From Acidobacteriota bacterium (lineage in GTDB: Bacteria > Acidobacteriota > Terriglobia > Terriglobales > Acidobacteriaceae): a DNA stretch of 21,594 bases. Positions 7,125 to 14,763 of the stretch are shown one piece after another. Position 1 is the first letter of the stretch; every line of letters starts with the position of its first letter. Under the pieces are notes generated by a model that saw only the letters and a list, made by a program, of their open reading frames with translations, did not search any database and was not told the origin of the DNA. The stretch lies in assembly GCA_021799405.1 (NCBI GenBank), contig JAJZAL010000066.1, positions 1-21,594 on the forward strand, read 5' to 3'. A program made the position numbers and the translations under genes.

Positions 7125-7400
7125 GTGAAGAAACATATCGATGAGTTCGCAAAAAGCCTGGCAAGCGGAGTCCCCAGCCGCAGGGCCTTTGGTAAGTTAA
7201 TAATAGGTCTCGGAGGAATGTTATTCCTCGGGAAGACTGCGTCGGCAAGTGGAAACAACATGTGCGTCGAATTCTGCAGGGCACAGCATCTCCACGAGGA
7301 CGATTTTGGCCACTGCGTAGCAGCCTCGGCGCAGTGTCCAGACGGCGAGTGCGCGGTGATAATCAACACGGGCCGGTCTTTCTGTGTTCCTATCGGCTAA
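7125..7400 (+). CDS. Small Cys-rich protein with a twin-arginine (Tat) signal, 91 aa
   Basis: GTG start with a strong ribosome binding site. Residues 18-24 read S-R-R-A-F-G-K, matching the Tat consensus S-R-R-x-F-x-K. A hydrophobic stretch LIIGLGGMLFLG follows, and Ala39-Ser-Ala41 is a likely signal peptidase site. The predicted mature part is only about 50 residues with six cysteines (47, 51, 64, 71, 76, 87), enough for three disulfides, in the pattern C-x3-C-x12-C-x6-C-x4-C-x10-C. The pattern FCRAQ...HCVAASAQC recalls widespread short Tat-signal proteins of unknown function in several soil phyla. Tat export implies folding or cofactor/disulfide formation before export, or export with a partner. 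Neighbours are a double redoxin protein and glycosyltransferases. No enzymatic function can be assigned. Confidence 0.85.
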   Translation: MKKHIDEFAKSLASGVPSRRAFGKLIIGLGGMLFLGKTASASGNNMCVEFCRAQHLHEDDFGHCVAASAQCPDGECAVIINTGRSFCVPIG

Positions 7401-7437
7401 GTTTAGTTAGCCGGGAGCACCTAACCCAATGTTTAGG
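7394..7437 (+). other. Overlapping inverted repeats between the peptide and GT2 genes
   Basis: Three stems compete for the same bases. CGGCTAA (7394-7400) pairs with TTAGCCG (7407-7413) across 6 bases and includes the peptide stop codon. GTTAG (7406-7410) can pair with CTAAC (7421-7425). CCTAA (7420-7424) can pair with TTAGG (7433-7437). There is no T-tract, so this is not an intrinsic terminator. It could slow ribosomes, protect the peptide mRNA 3' end or set the ratio between peptide and glycosyltransferase. The stems are short. Confidence 0.4.
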
Positions 7438-7454
7438 ACGAGGGCCATTGGCTC

Positions 7455-8234
7455 ATGAACATCTCAGCTGAAGGCCCTCCACTTGTTTCAGTCGTTCTCA
7501 CCACACGCGACCGGCCCCGCTTTCTGACCAGAGCGTTCGATTGCTACCAGCATTTCCTCTACCCCTCCCGTGAACTTATTGTTGTGGACGATGGCGAACA
7601 GTTCCCTGTCGATGCCGCGAGGCTGAAGGCGGTGGGCGGGCGGCTGATCAGGACGACACCGGCAACGCCAATCGGCGAGAAACTGAATCGCGCGCTGGCC
7701 ATAGCAGGCGGCAGCTGGTGCATGAAGATGGACGACGATGATTGGTACGGTCCTCAATTCCTGAGCACGATGATGTCCGCTCTGGCTGAGCATCGCGCGA
7801 CAGTCTGCAGACCGACGGTCGCATTTCTCATGCCCTTTCTCTTCTTCGAGGTGGAGCGCTGGGAGGTGCGTAGATCGCTCGTCAATAATGTGCCCGGCGC
7901 CACGCTGGTGTTCGCGCGCGAAGATTGGGAGCATTGCCCTTTCCGTCCGCTGTTCCAAGATGAGGACATGTGGTTCGTGCTTGATCAGACTCGTGCAGGC
8001 GCCGGCGTTCTGCCGGTTCGTGCTCCTGGGGCGTTGGACTCGTTTCTCGCTGTTCGCCACCGCCGAATCGGCGTCGATCGGGGGCACACGTGGACGCAGC
8101 AGACGGACGGGCGATCACTCGAAACATACCTGAAAGAGGAGCGCCCGTTGTACAAAACGCCGGAGCAGATTCTCCCGGAGTGGGCCGTGAGCTTCTATCG
8201 CGATCTGCGGGAGGAGTTGCTGGCTTCCGTATGA
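7455..8234 (+). CDS. GT2-family glycosyltransferase, 259 aa
   Basis: GT-A fold inverting glycosyltransferase. The protein opens PPLVSVVLTTRDRPRFLTRA, the N-terminal strand of GT2 enzymes. LIVVDDGEQF (41-50) is the first nucleotide-binding acidic motif. GGSWCMKMDDDDWYGP (85-100) is the metal-binding D-x-D region. LFQDEDMWFVLDQ further on fits the E/D-D catalytic-base segment. At 259 residues it is a compact single-domain soluble enzyme with no membrane helices, which suits a glycan-chain enzyme rather than a processive synthase. It follows the Cys-rich peptide gene after 54 bases, and its stop overlaps the next start (ATGA, 8231-8234). A weak GAGGG site lies 10 bases before the ATG. Sugar and acceptor are unknown. 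Confidence 0.9.
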   Translation: MNISAEGPPLVSVVLTTRDRPRFLTRAFDCYQHFLYPSRELIVVDDGEQFPVDAARLKAVGGRLIRTTPATPIGEKLNRALAIAGGSWCMKMDDDDWYGPQFLSTMMSALAEHRATVCRPTVAFLMPFLFFEVERWEVRRSLVNNVPGATLVFAREDWEHCPFRPLFQDEDMWFVLDQTRAGAGVLPVRAPGALDSFLAVRHRRIGVDRGHTWTQQTDGRSLETYLKEERPLYKTPEQILPEWAVSFYRDLREELLASV

Positions 8235-11164
8235 CCGCGCTCGCAATTCGGCTTCTGCAATCGCCGGACGTGGTTCCCGCGGAAGCGGTTGCTGTCTTGC
8301 AGGCGGGTCCTGCGGAGGATCCTGACGGGTGGCTGCTGCTCCTGGGTGTTCTGCTGTGGCAATGCCCTTCGCTCGTCACATCGGACGTGATCGAGCACGT
8401 GGAGCGCCTGATCGCGCAGCCGGATCTCGATGCCGAAGCCCTCGCCGCAGCCAGCCAGGCTCTCTCGGCCAGCGTGCCGTTCTCCGCCAGCGCCGTCGCA
8501 TCGGCTACCCGCCTGATTTCAGCGCCCGGGCTCCCGGACGAGCGCAAGACAATCGCGCTGGAAGCGCTGCGCAACGCGGTGTTCTGGGCGATTGAGCTGC
8601 TCGATATAGAGCGCCTACTCGCCGCAGCCGAAGGCGGCGCAGAGGCATTTCGCACGGCGCTGCTATGGGACGTGATCGAGCCGCGGCTCATGGCGGAAGA
8701 CGCTCCTTTGAACAGCTTCATAGACCGCGCCGCACGCCTCTACCCGGACGAGCGCACGCGCGAGCACTTCCTGTACTGGCTGCGGGGAAAAAGCAGGATG
8801 GATCCGGCCTCCGGAGCGTTCGAACGGCACACAGCGGTCGCAGAGAGGCTGCGCTGCGGGCCGCGCCGCGCGCTTATCGTACATAACATCAACGACGGTC
8901 AAGGCGACGAAATTGCGCGCTCCGCGCCGCTCATGCAGGCGCTATTGGACTTCAATCTCGAACTCAAGATCGTGATCGTCACGAGGCGCCTGCACCTCTA
9001 TTCCCATCCGCGGGTCGCCACCATCCCTATCGGCAATCGCGCTCGCGTGCTGGAAAGCCTGGCCGCGCCGTTCGACGCCGTGATCGATTTCTACGAGCCC
9101 GAGATTCATGAGGTGGCTTATGATCTCGCACTGGAGCGCACATTAGAGGAGTTGCGCGAGCGACAGAGGCCATTTCTCGATATTCGATCGCGAAAAGGTT
9201 TCAATCACTTCCTCTTCGAGATAGTCCGACTCCATGGGGAGCAGGTTGCTGGCCAACTGAGGCTGAACCGCCGCCGGATCGCGAACAACTATGAGCCGGC
9301 TCTTCGCCTGATGGCGGATCTGGGACTTCCCACACGCCGGGGAGAACAGCATCTGGACAGCGAGTTTGTGCTGGCCGGCCGCCCATGGCAGGAAGCCGAA
9401 GAGTTCTGGAATGGAATGGCGTGCGGCGCCCGGATGGCCCTGCTCGCTCCGTTCGGGGGCGCGGAGCGGCTCAAAGGCTTCACCGATCCTGAGGCGATCT
9501 CGGCCGAGATTCTCCGGCTGATTCGTGAGGGTTTCCGTGTGATCGTCATGCCGACTGGAGCGAGTTGGGGTGCCCCTGGCGCAGCGCAGGACGCGATCGC
9601 CAGGCTGCCGGAGGATACCCGCTCAGCCGCCGTGATCGGGCCGGTTGCTGACAGCGAGGAGACTGGCATCCCGCGGGATCCCGCGTTATCAACTGCGGAC
9701 TCGGTGATGCGTTTGACATTGTACGGCATCCAGCGCGCCGACCTGATCGTCACGGTAGAAGGCTGGATGGCGCACGCAGCGCACTCGTTCGGCAAGCCGT
9801 ATCGCATCCTGATGCTTCCGTACTCGCATGGTCCGGAGTGGTTGCCGTATGGACGCTCCACGCGGCAGGTTCCAGTCTTGACCGCGCGCGCGGCGGCGCC
9901 ATGTGTCGAAGCGCCCCTTGTCGAGCAGCCGAGGAAGCGGGCGCTTCTGTTCGTATTTGCGCAGCTTCGCAACCGTCCTGCCGAGGGAGTGCTGCCGGTG
10001 ATCCGCGGCGCGCTGGCGAGCGAAGATCGCGACATCCGGCTGGCCGCGGCGGAAGCGCTTGAGACCCACCCCGCGCCGGAAGCTGCTCCAGCTCTTGCGC
10101 AACTCTTGCGCGACCCGTCTCATCGCGTGCGCGCCGTGGCGGCAAGGGGCCTCCTGGAGCGGTGCGTCATTCCCCCGGGCGTGCAGGAGCCAGAGCTGTT
10201 GGCGCACGTCTGGATCGGCCCGCCTGACCGGGATTGGGGAAGGATCCTTCACTTGAGAAACGCAGCCCGGCCAGCGATCGAGACGGCGGCGAAGGGAGAC
10301 GACGCGGTTGTGCGCCGCGAGGCCGCCCACTTACTCCGCCTGCTGGAGTTCAAGCCTGAGACGAAAGAGTCGCGCACGGCGAAGCTGGTGCGCCGGCTGG
10401 GCCTGTCCTCTCGCCCCTCCCTCCGGCTGCCCACGATTCTAATTCTGACGCCGGTGAAGGACGGCGCTGCCTTCGTTCCCGGATACTACAAGCGCATCAC
10501 GCGGCTCAGTTATCCTGCGAACCGGATCTCGATCGGTTTCCTGGAGAGCGACAGCAGAGACGGAACGTACCAGGAGCTGAAAGACCGGCTGCCGCGCCTG
10601 CGCAAGCACTTTCGGCGCGCGGAACTCTGGAAGAAGGACTTCGGATTTTGCATCCCGCAAGGAACCTCGCGGTGGGCCGAGCATATTCAGCCGGATCGCA
10701 GGGCGGTCCTCGCCAAGAGCCGGAATCACCTTCTGTTCCACGCGCTCGACGATGAAGAATGGGTGCTTTGGCTGGATGTGGACGTCATCGATTTTCCTGC
10801 CGACATCATCGAGAAGCTGCTCGCAACCGGCAAGGACATCGTGCAACCGCACTGTGTGCTGGAGCCCGCCGGCCTGACCTTCGATCAGAACGCATGGCGG
10901 GACCACGGCAGACTGCTGATGCAGGATATGCGACATGAAGGCGACCTTGTTGAACTGGAGGCGGTAGGAGGAACGATGTTGCTGGTACGCGCCGATCTGC
11001 ATCGCGAAGGCCTGATTTTCCCCCCAGTTCCGTACGGCAAGCCCAGTCCGCTGGCGCGTGAGCGTGGCGAATTGGAAACAGAGGGGCTCGGCATTCTGGC
11101 GCACGACATGGGCTATCGCTGTTGGGGGATGCCGCACCTGGAGATCAGGCACGCCAAGTGGTGA
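8231..11164 (+). CDS. 977-aa fusion: helical N-terminus, GT9-like domain, HEAT repeats, C-terminal Anp1/GT62-like glycosyltransferase
   Basis: The start is ATG 8231, inside the GT2 stop (ATGA). Residues 1-205 are Ala/Leu-rich and look like alpha-helical repeats. About 210-545 resembles a GT9 heptosyltransferase-type GT-B fold: RRALIVHNINDGQGDEI at the N-terminus, then ARMALLAPFGGAERLKGF and a late ADLIVTVEGWMAHAAHSFG donor-site segment. About 585-640 holds HEAT-like repeats (SEDRDIRLAAAEALETHP, DPSHRVRAVAARGLLERC). From about 733 the protein matches Anp1-type mannosyltransferases: LPTILILTPVKDGAAFVPGY, LSYPANRISIGFLESDSRDG, the D-x-D in WVLWLDVDVIDFPADII (Asp849/Asp851) and GKDIVQPHCVLEP. Two glycosyltransferase modules joined by a HEAT scaffold suggest two consecutive sugar additions. 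The GT9 assignment is weaker than the Anp1 one. Confidence 0.82.
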   Translation: MTALAIRLLQSPDVVPAEAVAVLQAGPAEDPDGWLLLLGVLLWQCPSLVTSDVIEHVERLIAQPDLDAEALAAASQALSASVPFSASAVASATRLISAPGLPDERKTIALEALRNAVFWAIELLDIERLLAAAEGGAEAFRTALLWDVIEPRLMAEDAPLNSFIDRAARLYPDERTREHFLYWLRGKSRMDPASGAFERHTAVAERLRCGPRRALIVHNINDGQGDEIARSAPLMQALLDFNLELKIVIVTRRLHLYSHPRVATIPIGNRARVLESLAAPFDAVIDFYEPEIHEVAYDLALERTLEELRERQRPFLDIRSRKGFNHFLFEIVRLHGEQVAGQLRLNRRRIANNYEPALRLMADLGLPTRRGEQHLDSEFVLAGRPWQEAEEFWNGMACGARMALLAPFGGAERLKGFTDPEAISAEILRLIREGFRVIVMPTGASWGAPGAAQDAIARLPEDTRSAAVIGPVADSEETGIPRDPALSTADSVMRLTLYGIQRADLIVTVEGWMAHAAHSFGKPYRILMLPYSHGPEWLPYGRSTRQVPVLTARAAAPCVEAPLVEQPRKRALLFVFAQLRNRPAEGVLPVIRGALASEDRDIRLAAAEALETHPAPEAAPALAQLLRDPSHRVRAVAARGLLERCVIPPGVQEPELLAHVWIGPPDRDWGRILHLRNAARPAIETAAKGDDAVVRREAAHLLRLLEFKPETKESRTAKLVRRLGLSSRPSLRLPTILILTPVKDGAAFVPGYYKRITRLSYPANRISIGFLESDSRDGTYQELKDRLPRLRKHFRRAELWKKDFGFCIPQGTSRWAEHIQPDRRAVLAKSRNHLLFHALDDEEWVLWLDVDVIDFPADIIEKLLATGKDIVQPHCVLEPAGLTFDQNAWRDHGRLLMQDMRHEGDLVELEAVGGTMLLVRADLHREGLIFPPVPYGKPSPLARERGELETEGLGILAHDMGYRCWGMPHLEIRHAKW

Positions 11165-12330
11165 ACGTGAGCGCCAAACCCGAGTTGCTCTTCCTCAGTC
11201 CTGTTGTGCCCGCGCTCACGGGCAATGGTCTGGCAATGCGCGCCGGCCTGGTCCTGGAGGCCCTGTCCGCCCAGCACGCAGTCTCGCTGCTGGCCTTCCG
11301 GCTCTACCCTGGGCCGAGCGAAGAGGTGCCGGAGGAATTGCACCGCCTCTGCCGCCGGGTAGCCGTGTTGCCCGCGCCACTCGGCGCGGCTGGGCCAGGC
11401 TTATGGGCCCGGCGCATCGGAAAGCTGGCACCGTTCTACCGCTCGCCATTCGATGTCGTTCATGTATTCCGCCTGGCAACACTGCCGCTGGCCCGCTCCC
11501 TTGTGGCACGACGCACGCCGCGGCCGCGCCTCAACTTGGACCTGGACGACGTCGATTCTGTAACGCGCGCCCGCATCGCCGCGCTGCGTCGGGCGAACGG
11601 CGATCTGCCGGTTGCGCTTTGGGAAGAAGCCGAAGCGAAGCGATCGGCTGACGCCGAGCGGGAGGCGCTGCGGACGGCAGACCGGGTCTACGTCTCTTGC
11701 GAACCCGACAGACGCCTTCTAGCGTCTCTCGGCGGTCGCGCCGAATTACGGGTCCTCCCGAATGGAGTGCGGATTCCGGCCGCTCCTCAGCCTGCGCCGG
11801 AACGCGATCCGTTCCGGATTCTTTTCATCGGAACACTGGGATATTACCCGAACGAGGATGCCGCGCTCCTGCTCTGTCGCAAAATCGCGCCTGCTGTTCG
11901 CAAGTTGTCACCGATCGAGGTTAGATTTGAGATTGCGGGCGGTGGCGCATCACCCCGACTCCAGGAAGCCGCCGGCGCCGCGGGCGTCCACCTCCTCGGA
12001 GCGGTCCCCGATGTGAAAACGGTGTACGGTGCGGCGGGTGCGCTGGTTGTGCCGCTGAGGGCTGGCGGCGGCACCCGAATCAAGATACTCGAAGCGTTCA
12101 GTTATGGCCGGCCAGTTGTCAGTACGAGCATCGGCGCCGAGGGCTTGGCCGTCGCCCACGAAACAGAGCTACTGATCGCCGACACTCCCGATGCGATTGC
12201 GGCTGCCTGCGTCCGGTTGGCCTGTGACCCTGAACTGCGCGCGCTTCTTGCTGCCAAGGGGCGCGACCTCGTAAACAGGAACTACTCGCCCGCCGCCGTC
12301 GAACGGGCACTGGACGATTCGGACGCGTGA
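11161..12330 (+). CDS. GT4-family glycosyltransferase, 389 aa
   Basis: GT-B fold enzyme. KPELLFLSPVVPALTGNG is the N-terminal strand and loop, as in GT4 proteins. VLPNGVRIP (198-206) is the interdomain motif and FRILFIGTLGYYPNEDAALL opens the C-terminal Rossmann domain. GGGTRIKILEAFSYGRPVVS (302-321) contains Glu311, the second Glu of the donor site, while the first is replaced in this R-I-K-I-L-E subclass, as is common in it. LDLDDVDSVTRARI near 127-140 is a feature shared with other sugar transferases of this type. The likely start is GTG 11161, overlapping the previous stop as GTGA; a GTG at 11167 is an alternative. No clear ribosome binding site is present, so coupling to the fusion gene is likely. 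Confidence 0.88.
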   Translation: MNVSAKPELLFLSPVVPALTGNGLAMRAGLVLEALSAQHAVSLLAFRLYPGPSEEVPEELHRLCRRVAVLPAPLGAAGPGLWARRIGKLAPFYRSPFDVVHVFRLATLPLARSLVARRTPRPRLNLDLDDVDSVTRARIAALRRANGDLPVALWEEAEAKRSADAEREALRTADRVYVSCEPDRRLLASLGGRAELRVLPNGVRIPAAPQPAPERDPFRILFIGTLGYYPNEDAALLLCRKIAPAVRKLSPIEVRFEIAGGGASPRLQEAAGAAGVHLLGAVPDVKTVYGAAGALVVPLRAGGGTRIKILEAFSYGRPVVSTSIGAEGLAVAHETELLIADTPDAIAAACVRLACDPELRALLAAKGRDLVNRNYSPAAVERALDDSDA

Positions 12331-12345
12331 TCCGCGATATGCGGC

Positions 12346-12615
12346 GTGAAAGCGTTTATCCAGGATAAAGTCCTGGACGAACGCGGGGCCATGCTTCGGC
12401 CAGGCTTGTACAGAAACTCGGTCAACCTGAGTTCTGCTTACCGGCGGAGGATCCGGCAAATTCTGTGCCAGATGAAAGAGACTGGTATGCTATCAGCGCA
12501 CCGCTGCCTGTCGTTTCTTGATGCCAGAACGGCCAACTCGATTCAAACAGGAGCATTTTACCTCGAAGACGAAACAATCGATAACTTCGCGCCTTACTTG
12601 GGGGAGAGTCCGTGA
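12346..12615 (+). CDS. Small hypothetical protein, up to 89 aa
   Basis: I do not recognise this protein. The frame begins GTG 12346, 15 bases after the GT4 stop and in the same frame, without a ribosome binding site; ATGs at 12391 and 12472 are alternatives. It is fairly basic in its first half (SSAYRRRIRQILCQ) and acidic at the end, with no signal peptide or membrane segment. Its stop overlaps the next start as GTGA (12612-12615), the same spacing seen at other junctions of this operon, which is the main reason to consider it real. Base composition already drifts towards the lower GC of the next gene. It could equally be the tail of a gene lost when the next gene was acquired. Confidence 0.4.
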   Translation: MKAFIQDKVLDERGAMLRPGLYRNSVNLSSAYRRRIRQILCQMKETGMLSAHRCLSFLDARTANSIQTGAFYLEDETIDNFAPYLGESP

Positions 12616-13565
12616 GTCTTACTTTTGCGGTTGTGATACCGGTCGGCTCTGATGTTTCTGATATCGATAGGCTCCAGAGACTCGTTCGAAGCATCATGAG
12701 CAATGAGCCAAGGGTCCGGTGGATCGTGCTAGTTGATGATTGTCCACGGAATCGCAGATTGGAACGGAGAATTGATATTGTTCCTCGATGCGATGTGGTG
12801 TCCGTTGAGAACCCGCGGCGGGGCGGCGGTTTGGGTTATTACGGAGGCCTGTTTACAGGTGTAATGCATGGTTTGAACTGGATATGGCATCATACCGATG
12901 CCGCATATTCCCTCAAACTTGATACGGACTCCCTGATCATCAGGCCGTTTTCTGAAGTCATTGAGGATACTCTTGTTTCAAATCCAGAAATCGGACAGGT
13001 AGGAGTGATTGGCCGGACATGCAACCGGGCTGATCCAACGTTTGGATGTGAGTCCAGTGAGACTTCCCCTCTCACGGAGATGGCTAGGCGATGGGAACAT
13101 CTTTTGAATGCAGTGGGGGGCAATATCGACTTGATAGAGATGAGTAAAGCCGAGAATCATATAGATTGGTACAGCAGTTTTTCCCACGTGTACGCCCTTA
13201 TTCGCGGGGCTGAATCTCGAGGTTACGATCATTTAAGTTATTGCCAGGGTGGTGCATATGCACTGTCGAGAACGATGCTTTCGCGGCTGGCAGAATATGG
13301 CTGTTTTGACGAAGCGCTGCGGTGGTCAAATATACCTGTCGGGGAAGACGTGATCATGGGCATGCACACTACATACGCGGGAATGCGACTGTGTGATATG
13401 TCTCGCGACGGGGACCCATTTGGCTTACATTGGAAAGGCCTCCCGTTTAGCCCTCCGGTGATCCTGACGAAGGAGTATTCCATAATCCACAGCATAAAGA
13501 ATGACCCTAACTATTCTGAAACAGAGTTGTATTCATTCTTTAGATCTGCAGGTCGCAGAGTATGA
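12612..13565 (+). CDS. Putative GT-A (GT2-like) glycosyltransferase, 317 aa, atypical low GC
   Basis: The start is GTG 12612 with GGGGGAG 5 bases upstream, overlapping the preceding stop. The protein begins with a GT2-like strand SLTFAVVIPVGSDVSD, then WIVLVDDCPRNRRL (37-50, first acidic motif) and AYSLKLDTDSLIIRPF (98-113) with Asp104-x-Asp106 as the metal-binding motif. A later CQGGAYALSRTMLSRL and NIPVGEDVIMGMH provide the G-G-A-Y and E-D elements of the acceptor and catalytic-base region. Domain order is therefore that of a complete GT-A transferase, though the sequence is far from the other GT2 in the operon. Base use is clearly less GC-rich, with more A/T third positions than the genes on either side, which suggests separate acquisition. 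It is the last gene of the rightward operon. Confidence 0.75.
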   Translation: MSLTFAVVIPVGSDVSDIDRLQRLVRSIMSNEPRVRWIVLVDDCPRNRRLERRIDIVPRCDVVSVENPRRGGGLGYYGGLFTGVMHGLNWIWHHTDAAYSLKLDTDSLIIRPFSEVIEDTLVSNPEIGQVGVIGRTCNRADPTFGCESSETSPLTEMARRWEHLLNAVGGNIDLIEMSKAENHIDWYSSFSHVYALIRGAESRGYDHLSYCQGGAYALSRTMLSRLAEYGCFDEALRWSNIPVGEDVIMGMHTTYAGMRLCDMSRDGDPFGLHWKGLPFSPPVILTKEYSIIHSIKNDPNYSETELYSFFRSAGRRV

Positions 13566-13603
13566 TGGCCCCCGCAAATTCTGGCGCTACTCCCTCCTTT
13601 CGC

Positions 13604-13636
13604 CAAAAACAACTAAGGAGGGCTCATCGCCCTCCT
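13604..13636 (-). terminator. Intrinsic terminator between convergent genes
   Basis: On the minus strand AGGAGGGC pairs with GCCCTCCT (8 bases, 13636-13616) around a 5-base loop, followed by TAGTTGTTTTT. This suits termination of leftward transcription from the UDP-glucuronate decarboxylase gene, which stops at 13733, though 97 bases on. The same hairpin may also end the rightward operon, but the bases following it on the plus strand are not T-rich. A second CCCTCCTT copy at 13592-13599 can pair with the AAGGAGGG at 13615-13622 instead. Confidence 0.6.
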
Positions 13637-13732
13637 CGGTCATTCTTCCATGGAATCTGCTCACGACTCAGTCATCGTATTTTCTGTACAACCGCATCAT
13701 GTCAATCCTGGAGTCAGCGGTGAGAACCAGAT

Positions 13733-14683
13733 CTATACCCCCACCGCCAGCTTGCTCTTGAAGTAGTGCAGTGAGCGCGCCAAACCCTCTTTAAGTTGAA
13801 CTTGGGGCTCCCATCCCAGCCGGGCACGGGCCTTGGTTATATCGGGACGGCGCCGCGTCGGATCATTTTCCGGTAATGGCTCAAAGCGCAGTTCACTCTT
13901 CGACCCCGTAACTTCTAAGATCGCCTGCGCACACTCAAGAATCGTAAACTCGGCGGGGTTGCCGATGTTCACCGGCATATGCTCATCTGAGCGGGCCAGA
14001 CGCACAATCCCTTCGATCAGATCGTCGACAAAACAGAAACTCCGTGTCTGCTTCCCATCGCCGTAGATGGTGAGCGGCTCGCCGCGCAGAGCCTGCATCA
14101 TCAGGTTCGAGATGACCCTACCATCGCTGGGATGCAGGCGGGGGCCATAGGTATTGAAGATGCGGACCAGATGCGTATTTACGCAGCGGTTGCGATGATA
14201 TGCCATCACCATTGCCTCGGCGTATCGCTTCGCTTCGTCATAGACCGAGCGCGGACCCACAGGATTCACATTTCCCCAGTAGTCTTCCGTTTGTGGATGC
14301 ACCAACGGGTCGCCGTAGCATTCCGAAGTAGAAGCATGGAGGAATCCGGCTCCATGTCTCTCCGCCAGGGCAAGCATATTCTCCGTCCCGATAGAACCCA
14401 CGCGCAGCGTCTCGATCCCCAATCGCAGATACTCTGGGGGACTGGCCGGCGAAGCAAGATTAAAGACGTAATCTAAGTGGTTGGGCTCTTCCTGTGCCGG
14501 GAGTGGCTGGCAAATATCCCACTGCATAAAGCGGAATCGGGGCTCGCCGTGATGATGGGCCAGATTTTCCAGATTGCCGGTCGAGAGATTATCAACGCCG
14601 AGAACACTGTGTCCATCACGCAAAAGCCTGTCGGTCAGATGCGAGCCAAGAAATCCGGCAGCGCCGGTAATGAGAATATGCAT
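13733..14683 (-). CDS. uxs: UDP-glucuronate decarboxylase (UDP-xylose synthase), SDR family, 316 aa
   Basis: Extended SDR enzyme converting UDP-glucuronate to UDP-xylose with bound NAD. The N-terminus is [19 protein letters not shown] with the G-x-x-G-x-x-G loop at 7-13, and VDNLSTG binds the NAD ribose. The active site is visible as [11 protein letters not shown] and [10 protein letters not shown] with Tyr148-x-x-x-Lys152. [20 protein letters not shown] (174-193) is the segment that distinguishes UDP-xylose synthases from UDP-glucose epimerases and dehydratases. Length is normal and complete. Its substrate is made by the UDP-glucose dehydrogenase encoded immediately upstream, 80 bases away on the same strand. 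The two form a UDP-xylose supply unit for the surrounding glycosyltransferases. A GGAG lies rather far (14 bases) before the ATG. Confidence 0.93.
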   Translation of the reverse strand: MHILITGAAGFLGSHLTDRLLRDGHSVLGVDNLSTGNLENLAHHHGEPRFRFMQWDICQPLPAQEEPNHLDYVFNLASPASPPEYLRLGIETLRVGSIGTENMLALAERHGAGFLHASTSECYGDPLVHPQTEDYWGNVNPVGPRSVYDEAKRYAEAMVMAYHRNRCVNTHLVRIFNTYGPRLHPSDGRVISNLMMQALRGEPLTIYGDGKQTRSFCFVDDLIEGIVRLARSDEHMPVNIGNPAEFTILECAQAILEVTGSKSELRFEPLPENDPTRRRPDITKARARLGWEPQVQLKEGLARSLHYFKSKLAVGV

Positions 14684-14763
14684 ACTAGCGAATTGTACTC
14701 CGAGTCAAATTTAACATCTGACCAATGTAGCTGTTCCTGTCACGGCCGCGGCGCGCCGGTCCA

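Noticed and set aside
7125..8234. Peptide plus GT2 read as a classical glycocin cluster
   Set aside because: The peptide has a Tat signal, not a double-glycine leader, and no peptidase-containing ABC transporter or immunity gene is near. Kept only as an analogy.
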